Position numbers and translations under genes: made by a program. Source: Rhodanobacteraceae bacterium (GTDB lineage: Bacteria > Pseudomonadota > Gammaproteobacteria > Xanthomonadales > SZUA-5). From it: DNA of 64,000 bases. The notes beneath the pieces are model-generated. The model did no database searches and was not told where the DNA came from. It saw nothing but the letters and a program-made list of their open reading frames with translations. Each line of letters opens with the position of its first letter. Position 1 is the first letter of the stretch. Location: assembly GCA_016713135.1 (NCBI GenBank), contig JADJPR010000003.1, positions 124,001-188,000 on the forward strand, written 5' to 3'. Of this stretch, positions 28,126 to 36,704 are shown piece by piece.

Positions 28126-28396
28126 GCGGTGAGTGGTGAGTGGCGATGAAGCTGTGAGTAGTGAGTGGTGAGTAGTGAGTGGCAGAAGCGGTGCCCCGCA
28201 AGCCGAGACTCAGAGAGTGATCACTCGCCGATACCACGCCGGTGCCTCGAATCGCTCTTGCCACTCACAAAGCGGTGCCCCGCAAGCCGAGATTGAGAGA
28301 GGAATCACTCGCTGATCCTGCAAAGGTGCCTCGAATCGCTCTTGCCACTCACTACTCACTACTCACTACTCACAGCTTTAGCCCCACTCACTACTC
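28126..28396. repeat. Large palindromic island with GTGAGTA/GTGAGTG arms and duplicated core
   Basis: The whole 317-bp tsaB-rimO gap is filled by this island. The left arm at 28152-28184 (GCTGTGAGTAGTGAGTGGTG onward) pairs with 28342-28375 with two mismatches in about 35 bases, and an outer GTGAGTGGTGAGTGGC pairs with the outer right CACTCACTACTCAC. The core is an 84-base direct repeat present twice (28185-28268 and 28269-28351, about 80% alike; both start near AAGCGGTGCCCCGCAAGCCG). No gene is present. Confidence 0.85.
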
Positions 28397-28438
28397 ACAC
28401 CCTTCTATACTCCGCGCCCCTTTTCCCCGGTGCGCGCC

Positions 28439-29804
28439 ATGTCCTCCGCCGTCCCCAAGATCGGCTTCGTCAGCCTGGGTTGCCCGAAGGCGCTGGTCGA
28501 TTCCGAGCGCATCCTGACCCAGCTCCGGGCGGAAGGTTATGCCATCGTGCCGACCTACGATTCGGCCGACGTGGTGGTGGTCAACACCTGCGGTTTCATC
28601 GACGCCGCGGTGGAGGAATCGCTGGAGGCGATTGGCGAGGCGCTGGCGGAGAACGGCAAGGTGGTGGTCACCGGTTGCCTCGGCGCGCGTTCGGAGCTGA
28701 TCCGCGAGAAGTTCCCCGAGGTGCTGTCGATCAGCGGCCCGCAGGACTACCAGTCGGTGCTGGATGCGGTGCATGCGCAGAAGCCGCCGCAGCACGATCC
28801 CTTCATGGACCTGGTGCCGCCGGCCGGGCTGAAGCTGACCCCGCGGCACTACGCCTACCTGAAGATTTCCGAGGGCTGCAACCACCGCTGCAGCTTCTGC
28901 ATCATCCCGTCGATGCGCGGCGATTTGGTCAGCCGGCCGATCGACGAGGTGCTCGTCGAGGCCGAGAAGCTGGCCGAAGTCGGGCGTCAAGGAGCTGCTG
29001 GTGATCTCGCAGGACACCAGCGCCTACGGGGTGGATCTCAAGTACGCCGAGCGCAGCTGGCGCGGGCGCGCGCGGCAGACGCGCTTCCTGGACCTGGCCG
29101 ATGCGCTGGGCGAGCTGGGCATCTGGGTGCGCATGCACTACGTCTACCCGTACCCGCACGTCGACAAGGTGTTGCCGTTGATGGCGGAGGGGAAGATCCT
29201 GCCGTACCTGGACATCCCGTTCCAGCACAGCAACCCGCGCATCCTCAAGCTGATGAAGCGCCCGGCCAGCGGCGAGAAGAACATCGAACGCATCCGCGCA
29301 TGGCGCGAGATCTGCCCGGAGATCACCCTGCGCAGCACCTTCATCGTCGGCTTCCCCGGCGAGACCGAGGCCGAGTTCGAGGAGCTGCTGGATTTCCTCG
29401 ACGAGGCGCAGCTCGATCGCGTCGGCGCCTTCGCCTACTCGCCGGTGACCGGCGCGGCGGCCAACGCGCTGCCCGATCCGGTGCCGGAGGAGCTCAAGCA
29501 GGAGCGCCTGGCGCGCTTCATGGAGAAACAGGCGGATATCAGCGCGGCCCGCCTGGCGCGCAAGGTTGGCAGCGTGCAGCGGGTCTTGATCGACGAGGTG
29601 GGCCCGAGCGTGGCCATCGGCCGCAGCAGCGCCGATGCGCCGGAAATCGACGGCAAGGTGACCATCGCGCTGGGCCGCAAGGGCCGCGGACGCAAGGCCG
29701 CGATCGCGCGCGCCGACGCGCCCACGCTGAAGCCCGGCGATTTCGTCGAGGTCCAGATCGTCGAAGCCGACGAGCACGACCTGCATGGCGTCCTCGCTGG
29801 TTGA
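28439..29804 (+). CDS. rimO: Ribosomal protein S12 methylthiotransferase RimO, frameshifted
   Basis: Radical-SAM enzyme that methylthiolates Asp89 of ribosomal protein S12. The N-terminal UPF0004 domain (GFVSLGCPKALVDSERIL, NTCGFIDAA, TGCLGAR) carries the auxiliary cluster cysteines, and CNHRCSFCIIPSMRG is the SAM-cluster CxxxCxxC. After LAEVG the frame changes at GGG 28982-28984 (one extra G); the remainder (KELLVISQDTSAYGVDLKY ... FIVGFPGETEAEFEELL) and the TRAM domain continue in the next frame to 29804. Both parts are well conserved, so an indel in the sequence is likely. The ATG at 28439 is chosen over 28430. Confidence 0.9.
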
Positions 29805-30606
29805 GCCGCCCTTCGACCAGTTGGGCGACGTCGCGCAACTGATCGACTGGCCCTGGGACGACGCGCTCGCCGTGCTCAATGCGCAGGCACAGGCGCGCCT
29901 GCCGGGTGGCCTGGGCTTCGTCGAGCAGACGCCCGCGCTGGTTGCCGATGACCTGTCCTACGAGCAGCGCATCGGCGAGCGCGGCCAGGTCGCGATGCGC
30001 CGCGATTCGCTGCACGACCTCTACGGCGCGCTGATGTGGCTGCGCTGGCCGCAATCCAAGTGGTCGATCCACCAGGGCCAGATGGCCGGCGTCCGCGCGC
30101 ACGGCGCCCGGCAGCGCTCGCGCCACCAGCAGGCGCTGACGCACATCGACGAGGCGGGGCTGGTCGTGGTCACGCCAGACCGGGGTTTGATCGACGCCCT
30201 GCACGGGCACGACTGGACCGGCCTGCTCGGCGCGCGCCGCGGCGACTGGTCTCGGGCGCAGGTGCGGGTCATCGGCCACGCGCTGTTCGAACTCCGGCGC
30301 ACCCAGCCGCACGATTTGCTCGCCGGCAAGGTAATTGCGCTGCTGGCGCCCGCGGGCACGCCACAGGACACGGTCGATGACTGGGTGGCACAGGCGCTCG
30401 CCGATGGCCGCGCCGCCGCCGACCCCAAGGACCTGCCGACGCTGCCACTGGCGGCGATACCGGGCTGGGATCCGCGCAACACCGAACCGGCATTCATCGC
30501 CAGCGCGCCGTGCTTCAGGCCGCGGCCCGCAGGTCGGGTCTATGCGCCGCCGCTCCTGCCGCCCACAACCCACAACCCACAACCCACAACCCTTGGTTCA
30601 GGGTAG
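29785..30606 (+). CDS. DUF3025 protein with repeat-encoded C-terminus
   Basis: A 273-residue protein of the DUF3025 family (DLYGALMWLRWPQSKWSIHQ; HIDEAGLVVVTPD; LLAGKVIALLAPAG). Its start overlaps the last 20 bases of rimO. The last residues, PTTHNPQPTTLGSG, are translated from CCCACAA heptamers (30561-30592), so the repeat has replaced the native end. The stop at 30604-30606 is nine bases inside the converging response-regulator gene. The biochemical function of the family is unknown to me. Confidence 0.8.
   Translation: MASSLVEPPFDQLGDVAQLIDWPWDDALAVLNAQAQARLPGGLGFVEQTPALVADDLSYEQRIGERGQVAMRRDSLHDLYGALMWLRWPQSKWSIHQGQMAGVRAHGARQRSRHQQALTHIDEAGLVVVTPDRGLIDALHGHDWTGLLGARRGDWSRAQVRVIGHALFELRRTQPHDLLAGKVIALLAPAGTPQDTVDDWVAQALADGRAAADPKDLPTLPLAAIPGWDPRNTEPAFIASAPCFRPRPAGRVYAPPLLPPTTHNPQPTTLGSG
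30561..30592. repeat. Single CCCACAA heptamer arm inside a coding 3' end
   Basis: Four and a half tandem copies of CCCACAA, the right-arm form of the GGGTTGT islands seen at 44.9 and 61.4 kb. There is no left arm upstream. It lies within the last codons of the DUF3025 gene and stops six bases before the converging gene's end. Confidence 0.8.
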
Positions 30607-31785
30607 CGGAATCGGCGTCGTCGAATGTCGCAGCGCGCGGCGCAGCCAGCGCGAACGCTGGGCGCGGCCGGTGACGGCGGCCACCAGGTGCTTGGGCCGT
30701 AGCGGTTTCAGCAGGTAGTCGTCGCCGCCGGCCGTGAGCGTCTCGAAGCGGCGCTCCTGGTCCTCGTCGCCAGAGATCAGCACCACCGGCGTGAAGGCGG
30801 TCTTCGGGTGCGCGCGGAAAAGGCTCAGCAGTTCCAGCCCGTTGAGGCCCGGCATGTGCAGGTCGAGCAGGATCACATCGGGAATGAACTCGTCGAGCAC
30901 GTTCAGAGCGTGCGTGGGATCGGTGATCACGCGGGTGTTCATCCCGGAGCGCTTGAGCACCGACTCCACCACCATGGTCATCGAGACATCGTCATCGATC
31001 ACCAGCGCACGGTAGGGATCCAGGCGGTCGCGCAGCACCTCGACGATCTCGCGCGCCAGCGCATCCACCGCACCCGGCAGCACGAAGAAGCCATCCGCCG
31101 CCGACTGGCTGGCGCGCAGGCGCAGGCGCGGGTCGTCCGAGCGCGATACCACGAACAGGCCGATGCGGCGGCGTGCGGCGTCGAGCGAAGGGTCGAGCTG
31201 AACCAGCTTCTCCCACACGTCCAGGCCCGCCGCCGGCAGGATCAGCGCCCTGACCTGCGGCTGGTTCAGCCAGTGACCGGTCTGTCGGTCCAGGCGGAGC
31301 AGCGGTTGCACCTGGTAGCCGAACTCTTCCAGTTCCATGCCGAGCACGCCGGCATCGCGGCCGGTGGGGTCGATGAACACGATGGTATCCGGCGCCGCCG
31401 GTGCTTCTGGCGCCGGTGCTGGCGGTTTGCCGGCAGCCACTTCCGGCGCGCGCGGCGGGGCCTTCAGCTCGGGCGTCATCAGTTCCAGCGCGGTGGAAGT
31501 CTCCAGGCGCTGCAACTGTTCGTTGACCGCTTCCAGCAGGGCTTCCATCTGCAATCGCTTGCCGTCCATCGGGCCTGCCGATGACTCGGTGAAGGCACTC
31601 AGGTACGCCGCAAAACCGAGAGCCGCCTCGGCCAGCGATCCGTGGCGCGGGTCGTTCAACGGCTCGGCCAGCTCTTCGGCGCGCACGCAGACATCCTCCG
31701 CGCGGCTGGGTTCCCAGCGCTCCGCGAGCAAGGCGCGCGCATCGGCAATCAGCTGGCGGATCGGTTCCAGGTCGATCACGGGCAA
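30598..31785 (-). CDS. Response regulator with a degenerate and a canonical receiver domain
   Basis: About 395 residues. The N-terminal 110 residues are helical (ELAEPLNDPRHGSLAEAALGFAAYL), possibly a phosphotransfer-like module. Residues about 135-260 form a receiver-like fold lacking the phosphoacceptor (TIVFIDPTGRDAGVLGMELEEFG). The C-terminal receiver is canonical: ALVIDDDVSMTMVVESVL, phosphoacceptor Asp in DVILLDLHMPGLNG, VVLISGDED, and LLKPLRP. No output domain follows, so it probably acts through protein contacts. The start is weak: TTG 31785 or GTG 31779, both overlapping the end of ybeY. No histidine kinase gene is adjacent. Confidence 0.8.
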   Translation of the reverse strand: MPVIDLEPIRQLIADARALLAERWEPSRAEDVCVRAEELAEPLNDPRHGSLAEAALGFAAYLSAFTESSAGPMDGKRLQMEALLEAVNEQLQRLETSTALELMTPELKAPPRAPEVAAGKPPAPAPEAPAAPDTIVFIDPTGRDAGVLGMELEEFGYQVQPLLRLDRQTGHWLNQPQVRALILPAAGLDVWEKLVQLDPSLDAARRRIGLFVVSRSDDPRLRLRASQSAADGFFVLPGAVDALAREIVEVLRDRLDPYRALVIDDDVSMTMVVESVLKRSGMNTRVITDPTHALNVLDEFIPDVILLDLHMPGLNGLELLSLFRAHPKTAFTPVVLISGDEDQERRFETLTAGGDDYLLKPLRPKHLVAAVTGRAQRSRWLRRALRHSTTPIPLP

Positions 31786-32246
31786 AATTCCTCATAGGGA
31801 TTGGCGTAGCCGAGGCCCGCCAGGATGCGAATCTCCAGCGCTTCCATCCGCGCAGCCCCAGCCGCGTCCTCGTGATCGTAGCCGAGCAGGTGCAGCACGC
31901 CGTGAACGGTCAGGTGCGCGTGGTGCGCCTGGGTGCTCTTGCCTTGCTCGCCGGCTTCGCGCGCGATCACCGGCGCGCACAGGGCCAGGTCGCCGATCAG
32001 GCGTTGGCCGTCCATGGTCGCGTCCGCGGGAAAGGACAGGACATTGGTGGCGTAGTCCTTGCCTCGGTAGTCGCGGTTGAGCTGGCGGCCCTCGTCGGCA
32101 CCCACCAGGCGCAACGACAGCGCGAAACATCCACGCCGCCGGGCGCCCGCGAGCGCCGCCAGCGCCCAGCGCTGGTAGGACGCCTTCGCCGGCAGGCCGC
32201 GGCGTTCGCAGCCGTAGCCCAGCGCCAGCACCAGTTCCACACTCAT
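31776..32246 (-). CDS. ybeY: Endoribonuclease YbeY
   Basis: A 156-residue metal-dependent RNase involved in 16S rRNA 3' maturation and ribosome quality control. The zinc motif is intact (HLTVHGVLHLLGYDHEDAAG), preceded by DYRGKDYATNVLSFP. It overlaps phoH by four bases (ATGA, 32243-32246), a common pairing in proteobacteria. Confidence 0.93.
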   Translation of the reverse strand: MSVELVLALGYGCERRGLPAKASYQRWALAALAGARRRGCFALSLRLVGADEGRQLNRDYRGKDYATNVLSFPADATMDGQRLIGDLALCAPVIAREAGEQGKSTQAHHAHLTVHGVLHLLGYDHEDAAGAARMEALEIRILAGLGYANPYEEFCP

Positions 32247-33229
32247 CCCCGATTCTCGAAGCGTTCGTAGGCCTGGACGATACGCGCGACCAGCGGGTGG
32301 CGGACTACGTCGCCGCTCTGGAAAAACGTAAAACTGATGCCGTCGACGCCGTTCAGGACCTCGATCGCATGGCGCAGCCCGGACTGGTCCTTGCGCGGCA
32401 AATCGATCTGGGTGACGTCGCCGGTGATCACCGCGGTGGTGCCGAAGCCGATGCGCGTCAGGAACATCTTCATCTGCTCGATGGTGGTGTTCTGCGCCTC
32501 GTCCAGGATCACGAAGGCATCGTTCAGCGTGCGCCCGCGCATGAAGGCCAGCGGCGCGATCTCGATCACATTGCGCTCCAGCAGGCGGGTCACCTTCTCC
32601 ACGCCCATCATCTCGTAGAGTGCGTCGTACAGCGGCCGCAGGTAGGGATCCACCTTCTGCGTCAGGTCGCCGGGCAGGAAGCCGAGTTTCTCGCCGGCCT
32701 CCACCGCCGGGCGCACCAGCAGGATTCGCTGGACGCGGTTGCGGTCCAGCGCCTCGACCGCGCTGGCCACCGCGAGGTAGGTCTTGCCGGTGCCGGCCGG
32801 GCCGATGCCGAAGTTGATGTCGTTGGTGGCCACCGCGTGCAGGTAGCGCACCTGGTTGGCGCCGCGGCCCTTGACCACGCCGCGCTTGGTGCGGATCACC
32901 ACTTCCTGCGCGCCCTCGGCCATGGACTCGGCGTACTCGTCGGCGCCGAGGTCCTTGATCGCCAGGTGCACGCTGGCCGCGGTCAGCGTCTCGTCCTCGG
33001 CGGCATCGTACAGCTTCTTCAGCAGCCTCTCGGCCGCACGCACCGCCTCCGGCGCGCCGCTGACCTTGAACAGGTTGCCGCGGTTGGCGATCTCCACGCC
33101 CACCCGCAGTTCCACCTCGCGCAGGTGCTCGTCGAACGGGCCACACAGGTTGGCGAGGCGTTCGTTGTCCTCGGGTTCGAGGGTCAGCGTGACGGATTCG
33201 ACAGCAGAGGGCTTCGGGGGGCGGGGCAT
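32243..33229 (-). CDS. PhoH-like ATPase
   Basis: A 328-residue P-loop protein of the PhoH/YbeZ type: N-terminal KH-like part (VELRVGVEIANRGNLFKVSG), Walker A in GIGPAGTGKTYLAVA, Walker B in AFVILDEAQNTTIEQMKMFL, and sensor TGDVTQIDLP. YbeZ proteins work with YbeY in RNA processing; the direct coupling here supports that. A repeat island of the AAAGGACGC type separates it from miaB. Confidence 0.93.
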   Translation of the reverse strand: MPRPPKPSAVESVTLTLEPEDNERLANLCGPFDEHLREVELRVGVEIANRGNLFKVSGAPEAVRAAERLLKKLYDAAEDETLTAASVHLAIKDLGADEYAESMAEGAQEVVIRTKRGVVKGRGANQVRYLHAVATNDINFGIGPAGTGKTYLAVASAVEALDRNRVQRILLVRPAVEAGEKLGFLPGDLTQKVDPYLRPLYDALYEMMGVEKVTRLLERNVIEIAPLAFMRGRTLNDAFVILDEAQNTTIEQMKMFLTRIGFGTTAVITGDVTQIDLPRKDQSGLRHAIEVLNGVDGISFTFFQSGDVVRHPLVARIVQAYERFENRG

Positions 33230-33251
33230 GACATCGTCCTGGTGAGAAGAT

Positions 33252-33378
33252 TTTTTGTCCGCAAAGGACGCAAAGGACGCAAAAGTGAAGCCACTGCTCG
33301 TGAACCAGCGGCCCGCCCAAAATCCTGGCTTCCACTGTACCTTCGCTCTACTTTGCGTCCTTTGCGTCCTTTGCGGAC
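33252..33378. repeat. Palindromic tandem-unit island, AAAGGACGC type
   Basis: Left arm 33252-33285 (TTTTTGTCCGCAAAGGACGC, AAAGGACGCAAAAG); right arm 33351-33378 (CTTTGCGTCCTTTGCGTCCT, TTGCGGAC). About 27 bases match perfectly. The core is about 65 bases. It separates miaB from phoH within what is usually one operon. Confidence 0.87.
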
Positions 33379-33400
33379 CCAGTGCTCTTGGGCCGGACTG

Positions 33401-34738
33401 TCAGTCCTCAGCCGGCGCGACCAATCTACCGCGCAGACTGTTCGCCATCGCCCCGGTGATCACCACGTCGACGAACTGGCCGATGAGCTGGGGTGGGGCG
33501 GGGAAGTTGACGAAGCGCATGTTCTCGGTGCGGCCGGTGAGTTCGGCGGCGCTCTTCTTGCTCAGGCCCTCGACCAGCACGCGCTGGGTGCTGCCGACCA
33601 TCGCTTCGCTGATCTTGCGTGCGTTGTCGTTGATCTTTGCCTGCAGGCGGTAGAGGCGTTCCTTCTTCACCTGCTCGGGCGTGTCGTCCGGCAGGTTGGA
33701 GGCGGGCGTGCCTGGGCGGCGGCTGTAGACGAAGGAGAAGCTCTGGTCGAATCCGACGTCCTCGACCAGCTTCATGGTCGCCTCGAAGTCGGCATCGGTC
33801 TCGCCGGGGAAGCCGACGATGATGTCGGTGCTGATGCTGATGTCCGGGCGCACCGCGCGCAGCTTGCGGATCTTCTGCTTGTACTCGATCGCGGTGTGGC
33901 CTCGCTTCATCGCGGCGAGGATGCGGTCGCTGCCCGCTTGCACCGGCAGGTGCAGGTAGTTGGCCAGCTTGTCGCACTGCGCGTAGGCGGCAATCAGGCT
34001 GTCGTTGAATTCCACCGGATGCGAGGTGGTGAAGCGGATCCGGCCGATGCCCTCGATCTCGCTGATGTACTGGATCAAAAGGCCGAGGTCGCACACCTCG
34101 CCGTCATGCATCTCGCCGCGGTAGGCGTTGACGTTCTGGCCCAGCAGGTTGACCTCGCGCACGCCCTGTCCGGCCAGGGACGCGACCTCCGCGATCACGT
34201 CGTCGAAGGGGCGCGAGACTTCCTCGCCGCGGGTGTAGGGCACCACGCAGAAGGAGCAGTACTTGCTGCAGCCCTCCATGATCGAGACGAAAGCAGTCGG
34301 CCCTTCCGCGCGCGGCTCCGGCATCCGGTCGAACTTCTCGATCTCCGGGAAGGAGATGTCCACCTGCGGCCGACGCTCGGCGCGCAGTTTGCTGACCATC
34401 TCCGGCAGGCGGTGCAGGGTCTGCGGGCCGAACACCAGGTCGACGAAGGGCGCGCGCTTGACGATCGCCTCGCCCTCCTGGCTCGCCACGCAGCCGCCGA
34501 CGCCGATCACCAGGTCCGGCTTGGCCTTCTTCAGCTGCTTCCACTGGCCGAGCTGGCTGAACACCTTCTCCTGCGCCTTCTCGCGGATGGCGCAGGTGTT
34601 CACCAGGATCACGTCGGCCTCGGTCTCGTCCTCGGTCAGGGTCATGCCATCGCTTGCGGCGAGCACGTCGGCCATCTTCGACGAGTCGTACTCGTTCATC
34701 TGGCAACCGTGGGTCTTGATGAACAACTTGCCAGCCAT
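33401..34738 (-). CDS. miaB: tRNA-2-methylthio-N6-dimethylallyladenosine synthase
   Basis: A 445-residue radical-SAM methylthiotransferase acting on i6A37 of tRNA. The N-terminal cluster motifs are KTHGCQMNEYDSSKMAD, VNTCAIREKA and GGCVASQEG; the SAM cluster is EGCSKYCSFCVVPYTRGEE (CxxxCxxC); a C-terminal TRAM domain follows (STQRVLVEGLSKK). Start at 34738 with the canonical MAGKLFIKTHG. Its substrate nucleoside is made by MiaA, encoded at 61.6 kb in the same window. Confidence 0.95.
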   Translation of the reverse strand: MAGKLFIKTHGCQMNEYDSSKMADVLAASDGMTLTEDETEADVILVNTCAIREKAQEKVFSQLGQWKQLKKAKPDLVIGVGGCVASQEGEAIVKRAPFVDLVFGPQTLHRLPEMVSKLRAERRPQVDISFPEIEKFDRMPEPRAEGPTAFVSIMEGCSKYCSFCVVPYTRGEEVSRPFDDVIAEVASLAGQGVREVNLLGQNVNAYRGEMHDGEVCDLGLLIQYISEIEGIGRIRFTTSHPVEFNDSLIAAYAQCDKLANYLHLPVQAGSDRILAAMKRGHTAIEYKQKIRKLRAVRPDISISTDIIVGFPGETDADFEATMKLVEDVGFDQSFSFVYSRRPGTPASNLPDDTPEQVKKERLYRLQAKINDNARKISEAMVGSTQRVLVEGLSKKSAAELTGRTENMRFVNFPAPPQLIGQFVDVVITGAMANSLRGRLVAPAED

Positions 34739-34832
34739 GACGCGCACTCGGGACAGCGGAAAGGGCGCGCATTGTAGGGCAGGCGGGCTGAGTGGGCGAA
34801 TTGCCCGCGCCGGCGCTGCTATCGTCACCCGC

Positions 34833-36704
34833 ATGTCACGCAAAACCGCCGACGTTGCCGCGTCCGCCCCGCTCGCCGAGCGCATGCGCCCGCGCACGCT
34901 CGACGAGATCGTCGGGCAGGGCCATCTGCTGGCGCCTGGCAAGCCGCTGCGGCGCGCGCTGGATGCCGGCAAGCCGTATTCGATGATCCTGTGGGGCCCG
35001 CCGGGTTGCGGCAAGACCACGCTGTCGCGGCTGGTCGCGCATGCCGGGGACGCCGAGTTCATGGCGATGTCGGCGGTGCTCGGAGGGATCGCCGAGGTGC
35101 GCGCGGCGGTGGCCGCGGCCAGGTCGCACCGCGAACTGGGCCGGCGCACGGTGCTGTTCGTCGATGAGGTGCACCGCTTCAACAAGGCACAGCAGGATGC
35201 CTTCCTGCCGCATGTGGAGGACGGCACGATCACGCTGATCGGCGCCACCACCGAGAACCCGTCCTTCGAGGTCAACTCCGCGCTGCTTTCGCGCTGCCGC
35301 GTGCATGTACTCAAGCCGGTGGCGACCGACGAACTGGCCGCGGCCCTACGGCGTGCGCTCGAAGACCGCGAGCGTGGCCTCGGCGAGAGTGGCCTGCGCG
35401 CGGAACCCGGCGCGCTGGAGCGGCTGGCCGAGGTGGCCGATGGCGATGTGCGCCGCGCGCTGACTCTGCTCGACATCGCCGCCGACCAGGTCGACGACGG
35501 CGGCGAGATCACGCTGGAGCTGCTCAAGAGCGTGGCGAGCGAGACTCATCGCCGCTTCGACAAGGGCGGTGAGGCCTTCTACGACCAGATCTCGGCACTG
35601 CACAAGACCCTGCGCAGCTCCAACCCGGATGCCGCGCTGTACTGGTTCTGCCGCATGCTCGACGGCGGCTGCGACCCGACCTACCTCGCGCGCCGGCTGA
35701 CCCGCTTCGCCAGCGAGGACATCGGCAACGCCGACCCGCGTGCGCTCGGCCTGGCGCTCGATGCCTGGCAGGCCTACGAACGCCTGGGCTCGCCCGAGGG
35801 CGAGGTAGCGCTGGCCCAACTGGTGCTTTATCTCGCCATCGCCGCGAAAAGCAACGCCGCCTACAGCGCCTACGGGGCCGCGCGTGCGTTGGTCGAGAGC
35901 GGCGGCAGCCTGGCGGTCCCGCTGGAGCTGCGCAACGCGCCGACCAGGCTCATGAAGGGATTGGGCTACGGCCAGGGCTACCAGTACGATCACGACGCCG
36001 ACCAGGGCATCGCCTTCGGCCAGCGTGGATTCCCCGAGGAACTCGGCGAACAGGCGCTGTACCAGCCGGTCGACCGCGGCATGGAGGCCAAGATCCGCGA
36101 GCGGCTGGAATGGATCCGGGAAGGCGCAGGGAGGCGTTGGGGCGATGAGGCGGGGAGGGCGCGAAGGCATGAGGGCATCCAGAAGCCGGCGAGGGCACGA
36201 GGGCACGAGGGCACGAGGGCACGGGAACAGCGGAAAGCTCACAGCTGGCGAGCTTGTCGCTGTTGCGTGCCCTCGTGCCCTCGTGCCCTCGTGCCCTCCC
36301 TTCGCCACGCGCCAAGTCCAGTGACGCCCCTCACCCTCAGTCTGCTCGTCGCCGCCGGCGGCGCCACCGGCGCCCTGACGCGCTACTGGATTGGACAGGG
36401 CGTGGTGCGCCTGGCCGGCGCCCCGGCACCGTGGGCTACCTTGACAGTCAACCTGGTGGGTTGCGCCCTGGCCGGATTGTTCTTCGCCTGGGCCAGCCAG
36501 CGCCACGACACCGCAAGCGTGCACGCGCTGGTGCTGGTGGGTTTCCTTGGCGGGTTGACCACCTTCTCGGCCTTCAGCCTGGACGCGCTCAGCCTGTGGC
36601 TGCGCGGGCAGGAGCGCCTGGCGCTGGCCTACGTGCTGGCGAATGTGCTGCTGTCGCTGGCTGCGGCAGCGGCAGCCTTCGCGCTCGGGCGGCGGCTGCT
36701 GTAG
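34833..36704 (+). CDS. rarA: Recombination factor RarA, open reading frame continuing into CrcB
   Basis: The first 435 or so residues are RarA/MgsA: RMRPRTLDEIVGQGHLLAPG, Walker A GPPGCGKTTLSRLVA, Walker B TVLFVDEVHRFNKAQQDAFL, sensor GATTENPSFEVNSALLSRC, and the C-terminal tetramerisation domain. It acts at stalled replication forks. No in-frame stop follows; the frame runs through a GAGGGCAC repeat island (about residues 445-495, Arg/His/Gly-rich) into the complete CrcB sequence, giving a 623-residue ORF. A single missing base in the G4 run at 36139-36142 would instead place a TGA at 36146-36148. Start ATG 34833; divergent from miaB. Confidence 0.85.
   Translation: MSRKTADVAASAPLAERMRPRTLDEIVGQGHLLAPGKPLRRALDAGKPYSMILWGPPGCGKTTLSRLVAHAGDAEFMAMSAVLGGIAEVRAAVAAARSHRELGRRTVLFVDEVHRFNKAQQDAFLPHVEDGTITLIGATTENPSFEVNSALLSRCRVHVLKPVATDELAAALRRALEDRERGLGESGLRAEPGALERLAEVADGDVRRALTLLDIAADQVDDGGEITLELLKSVASETHRRFDKGGEAFYDQISALHKTLRSSNPDAALYWFCRMLDGGCDPTYLARRLTRFASEDIGNADPRALGLALDAWQAYERLGSPEGEVALAQLVLYLAIAAKSNAAYSAYGAARALVESGGSLAVPLELRNAPTRLMKGLGYGQGYQYDHDADQGIAFGQRGFPEELGEQALYQPVDRGMEAKIRERLEWIREGAGRRWGDEAGRARRHEGIQKPARARGHEGTRAREQRKAHSWRACRCCVPSCPRALVPSLRHAPSPVTPLTLSLLVAAGGATGALTRYWIGQGVVRLAGAPAPWATLTVNLVGCALAGLFFAWASQRHDTASVHALVLVGFLGGLTTFSAFSLDALSLWLRGQERLALAYVLANVLLSLAAAAAAFALGRRLL
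36157..36301. repeat. Palindromic tandem-unit island, GAGGGCAC type, within an open frame
   Basis: Four GAGGGCAC units at 36191-36222 followed by GGGAACAGCG; the right arm (36258-36299) is the reverse complement, CGCTGTTGCGTGCCCTCGTG continuing with three more units. Over 40 paired bases with one or two mismatches. The core is about 25 bases and itself has AAGCTC/GAGCTT symmetry. Degenerate extra units (GAGGGCGCGAAGGCATGAGG) precede the left arm. The island lies between the rarA and crcB domains and has no in-frame stop in the rarA frame. Confidence 0.87.
36321..36704 (+). CDS. crcB: Fluoride efflux channel CrcB/FluC
   Basis: If translated on its own, GTG 36321 gives a 127-residue four-helix protein of normal CrcB length: GGATGALTRYWIGQGVV, the NLVGC motif (TVNLVGCALAGLFFAWA), and the central GFLGGLTTFSAFSLDAL. 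It exports fluoride as a dual-topology dimer. No clear ribosome-binding site precedes the GTG and no fluoride riboswitch is visible; the frame is continuous with rarA. The TAG stop is part of a GTAG REP head. rarA-crcB adjacency is usual in this order. Confidence 0.85.
   Translation: MTPLTLSLLVAAGGATGALTRYWIGQGVVRLAGAPAPWATLTVNLVGCALAGLFFAWASQRHDTASVHALVLVGFLGGLTTFSAFSLDALSLWLRGQERLALAYVLANVLLSLAAAAAAFALGRRLL

Noticed and set aside
32297..34777. Long plus-strand open frame (826 codons) across phoH and miaB
   Set aside because: It is antisense of the two conserved genes and composed of low-information His/Asp/Val/Leu sequence without motifs.
36145..36321. Fluoride riboswitch ahead of crcB
   Set aside because: The region is made up of GAGGGCAC units and their inverse; no riboswitch-like core can be seen.
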